A stretch of DNA of 64,000 nt, from the NCBI GenBank assembly GCA_900312665.1, contig ONZQ02000001.1:3312665-3376664 (forward strand), in the 5' to 3' direction. Below are positions 24,201-36,052 of the stretch, in pieces. Origin of the DNA: Cephalotrichum gorgonifer. Lineage: Eukaryota; Ascomycota; Sordariomycetes; Microascales; Microascaceae. The position numbers and the translations under genes are program-made. The notes beneath the pieces are model-generated. The model searched no databases, was not told the DNA's origin, and saw nothing but the letters and a program-made list of their open reading frames with translations. Positions within the stretch are counted from its first letter, which is position 1, and each line of letters starts with the position of its first letter.

Positions 24201-25540
24201 GCAGCAAGGACCCAGCCACGCGTCGCTCCAACCGGGACAACTGAAACCCATTCTCCTCCCGTCATGAAGATGGTGATTTCCCGTCTACCCTTACGATACA
24301 ACTCTGAAAAATGCCGCTCGATGAATGGGATGGATGGTGTAATTGAATGCATGGATCATGCCACGGGCAGCAGCAGCAGCAGGTGCTTTACATGAAGGGC
24401 CAGCTTGTTGAGGTGGCGGCGGCCCTTTTTTCTCATCAGAACTCTTCTTCCCTTTACAGCCAGCGGAGGATGATTTTTGTTTTGCCGATGGATACGGGTG
24501 TTCCGACGGTTGGCACGATTACGGAGGGATGAAAGAGAGGGGGTGGGTTCGTTCTTTGTTTACTGTTTATCATGTACAAATGTAAAATACGGTAGAATTG
24601 GGGAAGGGTGGGGGGGCTAGGCGCAAGAGCGTTTATCTGGCATTTACTATCCATCATCATGGACAACGAGGCGGAGGTGTGTATATACTAAGCGCTTGTC
24701 TGTTGACCCTGAGTCCGTTCCATTGCTACTATGTACTTGTTCGAGTGCGTTCGTGAGAGGAGTGTTGTTGGGAAGGGAAGCCAAGGTTTGTGCGGAGCCA
24801 CGATGATATTACGAGTATTTCAGGTACTTGTTGTACTCGCCGTTTGTGGAGACGCCTTTAATAGTGGTCTGACAATTTGCGTCGAAGGTCTTAGCTTCCC
24901 ACGAGGCAGGGCGGGTCTTCTGGTAGTTAGCTAAGGCAGGGGACATGCCGCTATTCTGGTGGGGCGAGCCTAGACCCGACCCGCCGCGAAAAGGAATATC
25001 TCGGGATTCCGATCCCAAGGAGCTAGCTAATAGCTGAGGGAAATTCTAGGGTGTCGCGTGGTGCGCAGCGAATTACTCGGGATACGAAGCCTTGGCGCGT
25101 TTCCGGTTTTGGCTCTTTGGTAACCCCCCATTCATTATATTACGAGTAGGTTTTTTTTCTTCATCTTATACTACTAAGTAGTCCAGTATATAGTAGTATG
25201 GAGGATGGAGCATGGAGCAACGTACCCGTACTAAGGTTGTGTGTAATAATGTTGCGGCTTGTTGGCCGAGGGAGTTGTTGGTATACTTGTAAGTTGCCGA
25301 GGAATGAATTCACGAATCATAATTACATAGCTAAGACACATTTTGTTCAGTTTGAGATGGCAGTGTGTGGGGTTCTTTTGTCCAGGCGCAGTACTGAGTA
25401 TTACGTCCTCCTATCCTGTTGGTGTAAGTCGGCCCGCCGAGAGCCGACGATTCCGGAAATTGTTCAGGTGGACACTTCGTTAATATTCGACTGGAGTATG
25501 TAAGAACAATACCGTCCAACTCGTGCGCGCAGTCATCAAT

Positions 25541-25556
25541 CTACTCGTACGAGTAG
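25541..25556. repeat. Perfect 16-bp palindrome CTACTCGTACGAGTAG
   Basis: The sequence equals its own reverse complement. Its core, GTACGAGTA/TACTCGTAC, recurs singly at many intergenic places in this window. Function unknown. Confidence 0.8.
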
Positions 25557-26204
25557 TCTCACAGGCTCTCCTGCCGCTAAGGGGGATTAGATTGACTGGT
25601 AGGACCCCTCACCAGCCACGAAACGATCGAAGGAGGTGAATCACAGGGGGCGGGGGGTTTGGGATTTTGGGTTGTAATAGGGGTTGGTCTGGGGGGGCTG
25701 ACATCAGGGTCTCACATTGAAAGGCAACGACACCACGGGTGAAACGAAACTCGGTTGCACAGGCGACCATTGATTAATACAATGAAGTAATACCGGCCGG
25801 GTCAGCTCCAAGTTCTCCGTCAAAGTACTACGTATACAAGTACCACATGCAATCCCCACTCCCATCCCCACTAATACCAGGGAAGGGCAGGCATAATGCA
25901 TTCCACTGTATTAGCTGCATACCTGGGTCTGCACGAACTTCGATGCACGTACAGAATGTACGGAATAGGCAACGCCAACCTATATAACGTAATCAGGCTT
26001 GGACGTATGTGGCGTGGGACAAGCCTTTTCCAGGTGGAAGGAGCTCCGGGAGTGGGTGCCTGGCGAATTGGCCGTCGCCTGATTGGCCGATGAGATGCAA
26101 GGGGTCCCCACTTAGTATCAATCCACTAGCCAGGCGTGAGGCATGAATTACGAATGAGAAAAAAGACAGGGAGAGAGAAAACGGCAAAGTGGGAGAGAAA
26201 GAAA

Positions 26205-26233
26205 GAAAAAATAAAATAAAATAAAATAAATAA
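26205..26233 (+). repeat. ATAAA pentanucleotide microsatellite
   Basis: About five tandem units of AAAAT/ATAAA inside a purine-rich stretch upstream of the GDS1-like gene. Confidence 0.85.
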
Positions 26234-27067
26234 ACTAGGGGCGGGCACTTGGAGAAAGAGGGATGGTGTGGGGGAGTGTGGTAATGGAGAGACGGCAAGA
26301 AGAAGAGAAGAAGAAAAAAAAGGCGGTCAGTGCTGCCAAGAGGTTGCAGTTGGTTCTGCATGCCTGCGCGCATGGGCAGCACACGAGCAAGGCGAGGGAA
26401 AAAAAAAGTTGGGGGGAGTGAGAGCGAGAGGGAGAGAAAACAAGAAAAAAAAAAGAGGGAAAAAAGAGAAGCGGGAAGGTAAAAATAAAATAGCAGCAGG
26501 GGTGGGTGGGAGGCTTGAACCGGCCAGCCAAGGAGAGGTCGAGGAATTTTTTGAAACGGGGGTGGGAAAGACGAGCTAGGCAGGGAACATCTCTGCGGAA
26601 GGAGGGGACTTGGGAACTTGGTTAAGAAAAAAAGGGAAAGACGAAAAGAAAAAGGAAAGAAAAAAAAGTGGCGCCTGCTCTCCCGCACCCAGCTCCCCCC
26701 CCCTGCTTCCGCCTCCCTTCTCATATCACCCTTCCAACAGCCCATCATTCCCCTTTCCCCTCTCTCCCCATTGACGTCGCCACCTCCTTTGTTTATACAC
26801 CCTCAACTCCTACGAAATACTCAACTTTCTTCCTCTTCCACCCTTGAGCCCGAGTGAGCCCAGTCCCAGCGCAATCCAGTACATGTAGACCTCAGACAAA
26901 CGAAGACAGGCGCTTTCACTTTCACCAACCGCCACCGAGCCAAAAGTCGACTCGGGCGAATCAAAACATCATCCCACTCTCAGGAAGTTTTGAGTCGGGG
27001 ATAGAAAGAGAAGACGGACCCAAGACAAAGGGGACACAATAGAAGCTCACCCATCACACATAACATA

Positions 27068-28472
27068 ATGCCATACAATACGAGACGGAAGTCGCTCTCC
27101 CTGCCGTCCCTCGGCATCCACGTTCCTATGACGCACGCCGCCAGGGCGGCAGCCGCCGCCGCCGCGAGTCGAGCCACGACGCCCACGCCCGCCCGTAGCA
27201 ATGAGTCCTCGACGCCCGAGACGCCTTCGCCGTCCGAGTATCAACAGACAAAGAGGCTAAAACGATCGCACAACCTCGTCGAGCCTGCGCCCGCCAAGGC
27301 GCATCCCCCCGCCACCAGGATCAAGACCGAACACACGCCGCCGCCCTCCTCCCCCGAGTCCTCGCCCTCGCCCGACATGCCAGCCGATGCCGACACGACA
27401 AGGAAATCGCTAAAGAAGGGGGGATCGGAGGCGATAAATGATACCATTGTCGAGGCCGTCATTGGGCAGCTTCAGGCAACCGGGAATCGCCCACACCTGG
27501 TAAAGGAGCTGGCGGCGGTCCTAGCACAGCGATTGGCCATTGTGCAACAGTGAGTACTGCCTGTGTCACCTACTTATCCCTCACCATCCATCTTGCGACC
27601 CATTATATCCGCGCACCGCCAGCACCAGCGGCAGCATTGCTAACGTTCGCTCCCTCCCCAGCTCCGCGAATCCCTGTGCTATCATCTCGTCCCGCCTCGC
27701 ATCATTCCTAAAGAGGACATGCTGGACCGAGTCATCACCCTGTCCCCTCGCCAAGGAGCTGGAGGCCGTCCACCCCAGGCGGACTTACTTCTTCCTCACC
27801 ACCACCCCGCGCCAGCCTTTCCCCACCCAGCCGCTCCTCTTCACCCTCCCCAAACCACCGACTATCTCCCCATCCATTTCCAGCGACGAGGACCTGTCGT
27901 TTGAGGAGGCCATCGACGACACGGACGACTCCGATATCGCCCTCGACGCAGAGATAGAAGCAGACCTACACTCCCGCCGGGCCCTCTCCCCTTCTCCCGA
28001 GGTCGACCTCTCCTCGCCCGAATTCGACGACATGGACGACGACCTTGACTCCCCGCCCTCCCTCGGATCCTCGCGAGCGAGTCTCAACCTCGACCGCGAG
28101 CGTCGGGCGAGAGGCACGTCACCGCCACTGGAGCGCGACGAGAAAGAGTTCACACAGACGGCCAACGGGCTTCAAAAACGGAAGATCGGCCCCGAGACGG
28201 ACGAGCCTGTCGAGCCGGCGGCACTGGGTGTCCTCGACGAGGGGTCTAAGTTCGACTCGCTGTTCTACGACTACCGGTCCGCTAACCTGGGCATCACGAT
28301 GCTGGTCAGCCCGCCGATGAAGCCCAGTGCCTACATGCCGAGTCCGTACGTCGGCGGGCTGAAGAAGGATGGGGAAGAGAATTGGGTCAAGATCGGGAGG
28401 CTCTTGGATTGGGACTCCACCCCCGAGACGATGGAGCTCGAGGAGCTTGATTGTCTTCTGGACGCGTATTAA
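27068..28472 (+). CDS. GDS1: GDS1-type winged-helix domain protein
   Basis: Two exons, 27068-27549 and 27662-28472, join in phase to 430 residues. The intron splits a winged-helix domain that reads NDTIVEAVIGQLQATGNRPH, LVKELAAVLAQRLAIVQHS, ANPCAIISSRLASFLKR and HPRRTYFFLTT (about residues 125-235). This pattern matches the GDS1 family; yeast GDS1 is linked genetically to nuclear control of mitochondria. The N-terminus is low-complexity with an Ala run and Ser/Pro/Thr-rich sequence, and contains KRLKRS. After the domain comes an acidic region (SSDEDLSFEEAIDDTDDSD) and a C-terminal part with SLFYDYRSANLGITMLVSPP and WVKIGRLLDWDSTPETMELEEL. A DNA-binding regulatory role is inferred from the fold. 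Convergent with OMS1. Confidence 0.8.
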
Positions 28473-29231
28473 AGGGGGAAACAAAGATATCCGCCTATGA
28501 AGAATGAGAAATAGAAGTGGAAGGCACAGGTGGCCTGGAAGCTAACAAAAGCAAACGGAGACTCGCGAGACTTTTTTTTTTCCTTTGGGGGCAGAAAAAA
28601 AAACCGGCGAGGTATGCGTGGTGTTTTGTTCTGATCTTTTTTTTTTCAGCCTTATTTTTTCTCTACATGTACGAGAGCGAAGGGTGACGGCCAGCTTTAC
28701 ACTTTTACAGCGAACAGGGAAAAAAGGGTTGGGGAGTCTGGCGATTGATTACTTGGGATTGGGGAGGCGTCTATTACTTGCTGCTTTTGCTTGGGCTCTT
28801 TCACTCCTCCTTTTTTTTGGGTTCCCTGCGGGGGTGGTTTGCGAGGTGTTATATGGTTGGCTGGATGGAGAATTGGGGGGAATTGGAGAATTTGGAGAAG
28901 TCATTTGGGGTGTCAAAAAAATCAAAATTGAGGGACCTAAAAGATTGGGGACGTAGGTGGGATATTACATTCTACATTTTTCGCCGCTCAGCTATATTCT
29001 AATACATACTTATACCGGTATTCTTGGGGGGGAAAAGTCCCTTTTCTTGGAGTAGTCTAATACATTTTATAAATATCCTTTGTATCCTTCCTATCCTATT
29101 CTTACACCGCCTTGTACATCTATATCGCCCATACTATGGGCGCGGGGAGGGAAGCTTGGCGTGCAGGTGCTCACATCTAAAGAAGGGGCAACGGGCCGGA
29201 GCAAGCAAGCCAGGGCAGGTCCGTACATCAC
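28473..29231. other. Convergent GDS1/OMS1 3' region
   Basis: 760 bp of T- and G-rich sequence holding the two 3' untranslated regions. No gene is supported. Confidence 0.5.
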
Positions 29232-30771
29232 CTACGCCTCCTCGACAACTTTCAACTCGATCCAGAGCACCGTGCCCCCCTGCCACCCCGGCCGCTCGAC
29301 CTTGACGACCTCGACCCTCCTCCCGCCGATGCGGTCCCTGCAGGCGTCCCTGACGACGGCCTCGAGGTCTCTGTTCCACCAGCACCCGTACTTTGTGAAG
29401 TGGGCGGGGGCGTGGCGGTCGAGCCACCAGTTCATGAGGCTCCAGGTGCCCCTCCCGTGCTCGAGGAGGTATATGCGGCCCGAGTCCGGGCGGAGCAGCG
29501 GGGCGAGGCTCGAGAGGACGGCCTTTGGGTTGGAGACGGAGCAGAGGCCGAATGTCTGGATTATCGTGTCGTAGTGTCTTGCGTGACCGGGCGCGCCGCC
29601 GCCGGAGGGGGAGGGGGAGGGGTCGCGGGAAGAAGAGGGGGGAGGTAGGTAGGAGAGGGCGTCCGACTTGACGAGGCGGATGGCGTCGGAGAGGAAGGAG
29701 ACGGCGCCGGCCGCGACCTCGCCGTCGTCGTTCCGGAGCACCGTCACCGTCGGCTCCGCCGTCTTCAGGGCCGGGACGGACTTCTTAAGCTTCGAGGCGG
29801 CCACGTCGAGCATGTCGGACGCGATATCCACGCCCGTGAACGAGAGCATCTCCCCCCTCTCCTGCTCGTCGTCCGCCTTGGGCTGCTCCGCCTTGCCCTT
29901 CGCCGCCTCACCTGCACCCCTACCACCCTTACCGGAGCTGCTACCTTCCTCCGCCCTACCCTCGCCCTCGCCCGCCCCCGGAACGAGGGCGTCCCAGTCG
30001 TAGCGCGCAAAGTTCCGCCCCGTGCCCACCGCGATCTCGAGCACGTGGCCCCGGGCCCGGCCGGCCAGCTTCTCCCTCAGCTTCGTCACGCCGGTCCTGC
30101 TTTCCTCGTAGTCCAGCTCCTTGTCGAACTCGGCGGCCGAGATGCCAGACAGGGAGGTCGGGCGCCCGGTCGGTTCCGTGGCGGCGGCCGCGGCGGCGCC
30201 CCGGGCGTAGAGCGGGTCTGTCGGCGTCGGGCGGGAGGGGTCGGCGGACGACGAGGAGGGGACGACGGAGACGGCGGCGAAGTAGCCGAATACGACGGCG
30301 AGCGCGAGGGCGCCGGCCAGCGGGGCGGTGATGAGCTTCTTGCCATTTTGGGGCGGAGGGGGCCCCGTGGGCTGGGGGTTAGGATTGGGCTTGGCTTGGT
30401 AGGGCAGAGGTGGTGGTTTGGACTTGGGTTTCGGTTTGGAGCTGGGCGGCTGGTCAGCATGCGCGCATCTCTCTCTCTGTCCCTCTCTCTTCGGGAATAT
30501 AAGATGGGTACGGGGGTAAGGGATGAGTAAGATCGGACGAGGTGTCCGGATATGTACCGCGGAGCACCGGAGTTCCGGGGTACCAGGGACGACCACTTAG
30601 GAGGTGTAGTAAAGCACAACGTAAGAGAATAAGAAAAAGCACGTGAACTTACGGTCGAGGCGCTGTCTTCTTCGCGGCAGGAGCCGCCCCCGAGGTGGAG
30701 AAGCCGGCGCGGGAGCTCGGACGGGCCTGCCAAGGCAAGCACAGCCGAGACGACCTGCGACAGGCTAACAT
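29232..30771 (-). CDS. OMS1: Mitochondrial methyltransferase-like protein OMS1
   Basis: Exons 30653-30771 and 29232-30441 join in phase to 442 residues. Exon 1 (MLACRRSSRLCLPWQARPSS) is a typical cleavable mitochondrial presequence with Arg and Ser and no acids. Next come a Pro/Lys-rich linker with PPPLPYQAKPNP, one membrane span (about 77-97, LITAPLAGALALAVVFGYF) and a class I methyltransferase domain with the SAM-binding motif HVLEIAVGTGRN and GVDIASDMLDVAASKL. The end reads YGCWWNRDLEAVV and GGTVLWIELK. The yeast counterpart is an inner-membrane protein with a methyltransferase-like fold, found as a suppressor of loss of the OXA1 insertase. A charged low-complexity insertion of about 45 residues (Gly/Glu/Lys-rich) interrupts the fold after the first strand. 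The acceptor CCGCCCAG at 30442 is the one that keeps the frame. Confidence 0.87.
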
Positions 30772-31652
30772 GGGGGGATGGATAGCCAGGTGGAAGGAGG
30801 AAGGTACAAGGGGGGGGGCGAGGGGTAAAAGGGAAAGAGCCACTGGTGCGTCCCTGCCCTGTGGGCTGCGTCCGGGTGGTGCGTCTTGTGGAGCGGCTAG
30901 ATACGCGGTGTGTGATGTGTGAGTTTCACGTTCAGATTTGAGATTTGAGATGAGCCAGTCAGTCAGTCAACCCTCCAGTAGAGTGAGCTCCTAATCTCAT
31001 CAATTGGCGTGCTGTGCTGAGCTGTGTGAAGGTGGGATCCGGTTCCCGATATTTACCAGGGAGGATGAATAAGTCCGCGGGACATGGGACACGGGGCAGG
31101 GCCGTGTTTTTTTCCGTTTTGGTTGGTGGTTGGTTGGGTTGGGTCCCTGGTTCGGCTGTGAGGTGAGTTTAAGAAACGCGAACCTTTTGCCTGGGGGGAT
31201 TTTAGCCCTGCGGCTTGCCAAGCAGGGGGCCGCCTGTTTCCAGGGACCCCTCGAGCCCCTGGGTTATGTCACGGCCCCGCTTCTCCCTCTCTCACTGTAT
31301 CGTTCCTTCCCTCACATCCAAGTCTAACAACACACGCTGAACAACACCTTACGTTCTTCACCCCTGAATCGTTTCTTTTTTTCTTCTTACCTTTTTTCTC
31401 ACACGGCTGGATTTAAACTAAATTACGAGGACTCGCCTCCCCTCCAGATAACCTTAAACCGTGCATGGGAAATACATGTAGGCACGCGACCCTGCAGCTC
31501 GGCTCCGTCCTGCAGCTTCTTCTGCAGGAGTTCGTCCATCTCGTCTGGAGGTGGTGGCATGGCATGGCACCCACCCTGCCGGCTTTTTCTGAAATTTCAC
31601 ATTCCAGGTGGGAACGAGCACTTACACTTACATATATTATCCGTATAACCTT

Positions 31653-31690
<38 letters not shown>

Positions 31691-32062
31691 ACATGGAAGG
31701 ATATGAAACAACCCACGAAACCTCACCAATACATGATCCTCACCCTCGAGCCCCCCCTTCTTTTCTGTCAACCCCGGAATTGAGAAATGTCCTGGTCCCG
31801 AAGGGGGAGGAAGCTTTTGGGATGATTTTCTTATATTAATCCCCGTAGGTATATAGTAGGAGAGCGGCATCCCCTTTTTGTGATGCTGCTCTCCCTCCCG
31901 TCTGGTCGTCCGAACATCTTGCTTTCTTTGTAAATAATCATTGTGAAGTTATACGCCTCCTCCTCGTTCTATTTTTCTCTTCTTGTCTGCCTTGTTCTCT
32001 TCGTCCGCCTATACCCGTCTTGTCCCTCGACTCCCTCCCCCATCTCTCGTAATTCCATAATC
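30772..32062. other. Divergent OMS1/carbonic anhydrase promoter region
   Basis: 1.3 kb between divergent starts. It contains a 32-nt AC microsatellite (31657-31688) and pyrimidine-rich sequence near the carbonic anhydrase start. Short open frames across the repeat are not genes. Confidence 0.5.
31657..31688. repeat. (AC)16 microsatellite
   Basis: Perfect dinucleotide repeat of 32 nt in the intergenic region left of the carbonic anhydrase gene. Confidence 0.97.
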
Positions 32063-32945
32063 ATGTACGAAGGAAGTGAGTCGGAACCCCCCCCCTTTCC
32101 CCCTTCCCCTTCTTGTTCCCCAACTAACAAGGCCTCCAGAGAATCAATACCACTATGCCCTCAGCTCCAACCAGGCCTGGGCCGGCTACAAATTCCACCA
32201 GAACCCCGACTTCTTCCGCAACCAAGCCATAGGCGAGACGCCCTCGATCCGTACGTTTGCCGCCTTTTCTCCCCACTTCCTCTCCTCTTCCTCCTCTTCT
32301 CCTCTCCCTCCCTCCCTTTCTCTCTCTCTCCCCCGGACTAACAAACGCCCCCCCTACAATCCAGTCTGGCTCGGCTGCTCCGACTCCCGCATCCCCGAGA
32401 CCACCATCCTAGGCTGCCAGCCCGGCGACGTCTTCACCCACCGCAACTTCGCCGCCATCGTCTCCCCGACCGACATCAACACCTCCGCCACGCTCGAGTT
32501 CGCCGTCGCCCACCTAAAGGTCAAGCACATCATCCTCTCCTCCCACACCTCGTGCCCGGCCTCCGCCGCCTGCCTGTCCGGCACCCGCGTCGGCGGCGTC
32601 CTCGACACCTGGCTCACCCCGCTCAAGAGCGTCGTCGCCCGCCACTGGGACGAGCTGCAGGTCATAAAGGACGAGCACTCGCGCGGCGCCCGCGTCGCCG
32701 AGCTCGGCGTCGAGGCCGGCGTAGAGGTCATCATGTCCAACTGGGTCGTCAGGGAGGCCGTCAAGGAGAGGGGGCTCGAGGTCCACGGCTGCATCTTCGA
32801 CGTCTCCACGGGGCGCCTGAGGGACCTCGGCATCGGCACAGACGGCATACAGAGGGGCAGCATCGTCGGCGGCGACGAGGTCGTCAGGGGCAGGCACGCC
32901 ACCCTCGTCTTCAGGGACGGCGGCGCCACCATGACGGCGCAGTAG
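32063..32945 (+). CDS. Beta-carbonic anhydrase
   Basis: Zinc enzyme interconverting CO2 and bicarbonate. Exons 32063-32075, 32140-32250 and 32365-32945 join in phase to 234 residues, a usual size for cytosolic fungal enzymes. The N-terminus has NQAWAGYKFHQNPDFF, followed by the catalytic CSDSR box with zinc ligand Cys46 and the Asp48/Arg50 pair. The other ligands are His102 and Cys105 in SSHTSCPAS. NFAAIVSPTDINTSATLEFAV is typical of the family. Where most members have Gly after the second Cys, this protein has Pro. No targeting peptide is obvious. The first exon is only 13 nt. A GA repeat starts in the stop codon (32944-32969). Confidence 0.93.
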
Positions 32946-32969
32946 AGAGAGAGAGAGAGAGAGAGAGAG
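32944..32969 (+). repeat. (AG)n microsatellite after the carbonic anhydrase stop
   Basis: 26 nt of AG dinucleotides overlapping the TAG stop codon and starting the 3' untranslated region. Confidence 0.9.
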
Positions 32970-34420
32970 GAACTTTACACCCACGGGCCGGTCCTCCGCC
33001 GTCGGTCCTTCGAGTGGAGCTTTCCACGGAAGGTCCCTCTTTTTTTCCCTTCCATCTTTTTTCTCTCTTCTTCCTTTCTTTTTCTCTTCTCACTACTCGT
33101 CGTTGTGTACGCTAGCGCTTCCCATCTCACATCGCATCGGCATCTAGATCGCCTCCTTTTCTTCCCTTGTTGTCACCATACCCTTGTTATATTGCCATCC
33201 TGTTAGTTAGCATGCGTCTCTTCTTCGAACACAAACCAGGGGTTACGTACTCCACTTGCCATCACCGAGTTGCCTTGTGATCTGTGAACCCTCAGATGTG
33301 AAATGTCATGATTCCCATCGGAGGATCTCACTCATAATTGTTAACCCCCCTTCCCCGGCCACGCCTCCCTTATTACCCTAACATCGCTAGCAGATAAACG
33401 AATATGGGATCCAAGCCGCGCAAGAATGGACGGGGGTTCGAGATTAGCTGGGATATCCATCCGCTGGTGTTGCGACTCACAGCTCACAGCTCACGGATCA
33501 TACAGAAGGGCGTCCCCTCATGTCAACAATTCTCTTTTAAAAAGGTTCATGAATCCTACCAGGCCCATCCATAACCCGAGATATCCTCCCAATAAAAACA
33601 CCATGCAGTCCCGGCTTTTCCAAAACGTGCTTTTCTCCTCTTATATCCAGAAAAGAGTAAAAGGAGTCGCGGCGACCCAAACAATCCCCGAGGAGTGAAG
33701 CTCTCCCCCCTCCGTAGGATAGGTATCATGATGCCCATGCTTCCCGTGTCAGCCGTTTGGCTATAGTCCCATGGCCCTAGTTCTCCCTCCCCATCCCGCC
33801 CTGAGGTAGTCGGTGGTCAAAGCCCGGTCTCCTCACAAAAGACCTCATGAATACCGTCCCCTTCCGGTACTTCATAACATTGATGGGCTACCTCCGCGGG
33901 GGCGGGCCAAAAAGACCGAAAGCCAAGAGAAAAAGAAAACCCGCCCTCCAAAAAAGCACCGCACCATAAGCTAGGAAAAAGAAATATGTAAATGATGCCA
34001 CATGGACAGTGTATAATAACGCAAGTATACAGATAGGATGGCGGGTGGTGGAAGCCCGGAGGAATCACACCGAGGCCCGCCCTTGTTAGTACATAGGTAA
34101 GGGTGCCTCCCCCTTCCCACGCGAGTTGGTGGCGCCACTCGGGGGCGTACCCCCCCGTCCCTAATCTAGGGCAGAGTCCGTACGGGGGTACCCCGGACGC
34201 CGAAAACGCGAGTCAGGGTTGGCACGCCGATCTCACCTCACGGCGCGCCAACCCGCACACTGGCGCCACGGAGAGGAGGAGTCCGAGAGCTACACGCATG
34301 CATTAAATGCGTAGGTCGTCGGAGAAGTTCTCGGAAATAGGCACCAGAGACAAGGCGCAAGGTAAGACGGCAGGGAGACGCCGGCGGGTAGAATGGATGG
34401 GAAGCCCCTCCCTCTCCACC
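32946..34420. other. Convergent carbonic anhydrase / G-alpha 3' region
   Basis: 1.5 kb with the two 3' untranslated regions. No additional gene, RNA or mobile element is supported. Confidence 0.45.
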
Positions 34421-36052
34421 TTAGAGTATCAGGCTCTTCAGGTTCTTCTGGATAATCATGTCCTGCACCGCCGCCATGGTGATCTTGAGCAGGTTCGTGT
34501 CCGTCGCCGTCGTGAAGTAGCCGTAGATCTCCTTGTCGCTATTCCGGTTCAGCGCTCGGAACTTGTCGAGGAAGTAGTTCTTTGCGGCGATAAAGTCGTT
34601 GGTGGCGCCGTGGTAGTCGGTGAATCCGTAGTCCGTGATAGGACTCCTGGTGAGCTTCTCCTCAAAGAGGTCCACCTTGTTGAGGAAGAGGATGAGTGCG
34701 GACTTGGTGAACCAATGTGAGTTGGCGATGGATTCCCACAGCATCAGCGCTTCTTGTGTTTGGTTCTATGGCGGGTCTATTATTAGCTTCGGGACACACG
34801 TATCGGAACCACGCGCCCCTCTTCCCGGGGCCGACTTGGCCTATCACACATACCCCGTCCTTGTCTTCTACGAGACACTGGTCGTAACCGCTAATGGCGA
34901 CTAGGAAGAGCAGACAGTTGACGTTCTCGAAGCAGTGTATCCACTTCTTCCGTTCCGACCGTTGGCCGCCCACGTCAAACATGCGGTATGTTAGCTGGCC
35001 GAGGTCGAATACGGTCTCGGTTATACCCGTTGTCCGTAGCCGCGAGCGTAGGAGATCTTGGTCGGTAGGGACGTAGGACGCAGCCCAGAGGCGGTCGAGG
35101 TCGTCGCAGAAGCTGTCGCGCGCAGAAAACCGCATTAGCCTTGCCGTATGGGTGGATTGCCAAACACGCACTCTCTCCGGTTGTCGCACGCACTCCGGTG
35201 GCCGCCACCTCGGGGAAAGAATAAGGGAGGGGAAGGTGTCACTCACTATGCCAGGTTGTCGTGTAAAGCGTATTCGTTGCCCTTCTCCATCGCCTTCCTG
35301 ACGCCTTGGTCTTGCCAGAGCGCCTTGATAGGGCCGAGGAAGTCTATCGGTAATGGGGCGTTGGGGCTAGTTTCTTGCTCGACCATAATGTGCGCCATGT
35401 TTTTCTACGGTAGAATCAATCGTTAGCCGGAGTGTCTCGAGCTTGCCGCCGAGGTAGGTATCCACCCGGGCGACGGCAACGGACGAGGAGTGCAGCTCGA
35501 CGGGACGGATGGGGCTTGCTTGCCTCGTTCTCGGGATTCTCAAAGGCGATATCCATCTCGTTCATGGCCTCGAAAATCATCTGGAAAGATTGGACGACAT
35601 TGTTGAAGATGACGGGCTTCCAATCCAGCTTTTCCGACTTGCTGAATCCTTGGGAGTAGATCAACTTCATCTGCTTCAACACGGTCGACTTTCCGGACTC
35701 TCCAGCACCTGATTGGAAAGAAATGCGCGCGTCAGCCAAATGGAGAATATACCTCGTACATCCGGCTCTTGCCGGCGGGAGGTGGCCGAAGAAACGAGGG
35801 CTTCCCGGCCGGCAAGAGAAGGAGGGGAGCGGGGCTGATTGGTTGTGCGCATGCGCATGCGCAGGGAGAGAGGAGGAGAGGAGAGAGGTGCGGGGAGTGA
35901 GAGGTTGAGTAGTAGGAGGACGAGGACAGCTTCTTACCTAGGAGTAATAGCTTCACCTCCTTCGCCATTCGCTTTTCATCCTGGCGGATCACCTTGTCGA
36001 GCTCGCGCGACCGCGACAAGCCGTCATCCTTCTGCCGACTGCCGAAACACAT
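34421..36052 (-). CDS. gna-2: Heterotrimeric G-protein alpha subunit, fungal class II (GNA-2/MagC type)
   Basis: Membrane-associated GTPase signalling from G-protein-coupled receptors. Exons 35938-36052, 35524-35708, 35247-35404, 34854-35112 and 34421-34765 join in phase to 353 residues, the standard length. Nucleotide-binding motifs: GAGESGKS (39-46), RSRLRTTGITET with the switch-I Thr, DVGGQRSERKKW, NKVD and TTATDT (canonical TCATDT, Cys replaced by Thr). The start MCFGSR lacks the Gly2 needed for N-myristoylation but has Cys2, as in Neurospora GNA-2, so palmitoylation alone probably anchors it. The end NLKSLIL also differs from class I (GNA-1) ends. The second intron (35405-35523) has a GC donor (GAG/GCAAGC) in place of GT. 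Upstream lies a gene-poor 5.7 kb. Confidence 0.95.

Larger units (their letters stand above)
24201..27067. other. Intergenic region between NOT1 and GDS1-like gene
   Basis: 2.9 kb without a supported gene. It holds a short CAG repeat (about 24368-24382), a perfect 16-bp palindrome at 25541-25556, an ATAAA/AAAAT repeat at about 26205-26233, and purine-rich segments on the plus strand between 26155 and 26670. The last 300 bp are probably the leader and promoter of the GDS1-like gene. Confidence 0.5.

Noticed and set aside
35440..35520. Minus-strand stretch in another frame reading ARVDTYLGGKLETLR, which at first looked like G-alpha coding sequence with a frameshift
   Set aside because: It lies inside the GC-AG intron; splicing to KNMAHIMVEQ gives a complete 353-residue protein without any frameshift.
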